Assembly: GCF_001661075.1 (NCBI RefSeq)
Contig: NZ_CP014870.1
Span: forward strand, 3,988,501 to 4,052,500
DNA from: Pseudomonas silesiensis
GTDB lineage: Bacteria > Pseudomonadota > Gammaproteobacteria > Pseudomonadales > Pseudomonadaceae
Length of the DNA: 64,000 nt
Reading direction: 5' to 3'
The position numbers and the translations under genes were made by a program. The notes beneath the pieces were generated by a model that saw only the letters and a program-made list of their open reading frames with translations, was not told where the DNA came from and searched no databases. Below are positions 62,616 to 64,000 of the stretch, piece by piece (the first letter of the stretch is position 1; each line of letters starts with the position of its first letter).

Positions 62616-63050
62616 ATGAACGATGAACGATCCTACAAGGGCAGTTGTTTTTGCGGCGCAGTCGAGTTCACCGTCAGCGGCGAGCCCGCGGCGATGGGCT
62701 ATTGCCACTGCGAATCCTGTCGACACTGGTCGGCAGGGCCGATCAATGCCTTCACCCTGTGGAAACCCGAGGCGCTGCAAGTGACTCGGGGTGCCGACAA
62801 CATCGGCACCTACAACAAGACAGCGCAGAGTTACCGCAAGTGGTGCAAGACGTGCGGCGGACACCTCTTCACCGATCACCCGGGGATGGGGCTGATCGAT
62901 GTGTATGCCGCGCTCATCCCCGAACTCGCGTACTCGCCAGGCGTTCACGTGCACTATCAGGAGACCGTGCTGCGCATCAAGGATGGCTTGCCCAAGCTGA
63001 AGGATGTCCCCAAGGAACTGGGGGGATCGGGCATCAGCCTCGACGAATAG
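62616..63050 (+). CDS. GFA/CENP-V family zinc protein
   Basis: The 144-residue protein has the GFA fold zinc ligands: KGSCFCGAVEF, YCHCESCRHWSA and WCKTCGGHLF. Family members bind two zinc ions; glutathione-dependent formaldehyde activation is known only for some. It follows the nitrilase after 72 bases on the same strand and may be cotranscribed. AAGGAG precedes the ATG. Confidence 0.9.
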   Translation: MNDERSYKGSCFCGAVEFTVSGEPAAMGYCHCESCRHWSAGPINAFTLWKPEALQVTRGADNIGTYNKTAQSYRKWCKTCGGHLFTDHPGMGLIDVYAALIPELAYSPGVHVHYQETVLRIKDGLPKLKDVPKELGGSGISLDE

Positions 63051-63060
63051 CGAGGTTAGC

Positions 63061-63108
63061 GGGCGGGCGGTCAGTGATCCATCCGAATAATCACTACGCC
63101 CGCCCTTT
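63061..63108 (+). terminator. Terminator after the GFA gene
   Basis: GGGCGGGC pairs with GCCCGCCC and AGTGAT with ATCACT inside; a TTT follows. It lies 10 bases past the stop. Confidence 0.7.
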
Positions 63109-63193
63109 GCCCAGCTATGATTGACAGCATCCAGCCTCGCCGACGGTCGTCGCTGCGACCCGTCCCGCTTTTTCTTCCCCCGGGAGAAGCGTC

Positions 63194-64000
63194 ATGCGTG
63201 TTAGCTATTGCTTCAGTGCACTCCTGCTCGCCGTGCTGTCTGTGTCCGGCGGTTCGGACGAGGACGGGTTCTTCATCACGAAGGCGTTGGCCGCGACCAC
63301 CGAGACCGGTGTCGCGGGCGCTGCACCTGCGCCTGCGCCCGCACCCGCACCCGCACCGACTGCACCGGCCGAGACGGTCTTCACGACGGAGGAACTCGAC
63401 CAGATGCTGGCGCCGCTGGCCTTGTACCCGGATTCGTTACTGGCCCAGGTCCTGATGGCGGCAACCTATCCGGGCGATGTCGCCGACGCGGTGGCCTGGT
63501 CCAAGGCGCATCCGGACAGCAGCGGTGACGCCGCCGTGCGTCAAGTGGCGAATGAGCCCTGGGATCCGAGTGTGCAATCGCTGGTCGCCTTCCCGGCAGC
63601 GCTGGTGATCCTGGGCCAGGATCCGGCCTGGGTACAGCGCGTGGGCGACGCCTTCCTCGCGCAGCCCAACGCCGTGATGGATTCGGTACAACGCCTGCGC
63701 CGCCAGGCGCAAGCCGCCGGCCACCTCGAATCCAACGCGCAACAGCGCGTCACCGTGCAGCCGGCCGCGGCCGCACCTGCACCTGCACCTGCACCTGCAC
63801 CTGCCAATTCGACGGTGGTGGTGCAGCAGCCTGCCGCCACCCAGACCATCATCATCGAGCCGGCCCAGCCGCAGACCCTCTACGTGCCGAGCTACAACCC
63901 GAGCGTGGTCTATGGCACCTGGGCCTATCCGTCCTATCCGCCGGCGTACTACCCACCGCCGCCGGGTTACTACCTTGGCACCGCACTTGCCACCGGCCTC
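63194..64000 (+). CDS. DUF3300 exported protein (3' end outside window)
   Basis: 269 codons are visible from ATG 63194 with GGGAGAAG upstream. A signal peptide or anchor (1-34) is followed by an Ala-Pro repeat. The DUF3300 domain then shows EELDQMLAPLALYPDSLLAQ, VLMAATYPGDVADAVAWSKA and WDPSVQSLVAFPAAL. A second Ala-Pro repeat and a Pro/Tyr-rich part with YVPSYNPSVVYGTW follow. The role is unknown. The DNA of the Ala-Pro parts is a CACCTG-type hexamer repeat (63772-63805). Confidence 0.87.
   Translation, partial: MRVSYCFSALLLAVLSVSGGSDEDGFFITKALAATTETGVAGAAPAPAPAPAPAPTAPAETVFTTEELDQMLAPLALYPDSLLAQVLMAATYPGDVADAVAWSKAHPDSSGDAAVRQVANEPWDPSVQSLVAFPAALVILGQDPAWVQRVGDAFLAQPNAVMDSVQRLRRQAQAAGHLESNAQQRVTVQPAAAAPAPAPAPAPANSTVVVQQPAATQTIIIEPAQPQTLYVPSYNPSVVYGTWAYPSYPPAYYPPPPGYYLGTALATGL

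Overview
The window looks like chromosomal DNA of a Pseudomonas of the fluorescens group. The evidence is high GC, many REPIN hairpins built on the TGTAGGAGCGAGCTTGCTCGCGA core, a Pseudomonas-type DUF6124 protein, and close matches to enterobacterial and pseudomonad families (YcaC, AzlCD, RES/Xre toxin-antitoxin pairs). No tRNA, rRNA, CRISPR array, transposase or prophage gene was seen.

Left part (1-5243): a secreted multicopper oxidase (candidate Mn(II) oxidase, cut by the window edge), a lytic transglycosylase, a lone GspG pseudopilin plus GspF platform protein, and a secreted Gly-rich protein with DDHGVH repeats. Sigma-54-type promoters (GG-N10-GC) can be read ahead of the first three genes, with GGGG/CCCC palindromes nearby, so these genes may form one coregulated metal-oxidation and secretion module.

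5390-29700 is mostly ordinary accessory chromosome: LysR and AraC regulators, an MscS/cNMP channel, an ABM-amidohydrolase-ycaC operon, a 142-bp tandem REPIN array, two tail-to-tail winged-helix/ATPase regulators (one truncated at a REPIN), pirin, an alpha/beta hydrolase, an ABC exporter, a hydroxyacyl-CoA dehydrogenase with a TetR gene, and a MATE pump.

29700-39100 holds small accessory systems: a highly structured leader RNA ahead of a 90-residue protein, a class II Fic enzyme with a zinc-ribbon partner behind a 26-bp direct repeat, azlCD with a divergent LysR, a decay zone with VapC and LysR fragments, an RclR/RclC-like pair, and a RES-Xre toxin-antitoxin module.

39100-59106: a TPR protein, an amino-acid permease, then two convergent catabolic operons. 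The plus-strand one (43785-48594) has a PotFGHI-type ABC importer and a proline racemase family enzyme whose second catalytic Cys is replaced by Gly; a GlxA-type regulator is divergent to it. The minus-strand one (57987-49716) has a second importer, two DAO-type flavoproteins, an opine-oxidase/hydroxyproline-dehydrogenase-like trio and RidA; a NocR/OccR-like LysR gene is divergent to it. A second RES-Xre pair and a REPIN sit in the convergent gap. Together the operons suggest uptake and oxidation of an opine- or proline-like imino acid.

59308-64000: an AraC regulator, a divergent HxlR/nitrilase pair, a GFA-fold protein and the first part of a DUF3300 protein.
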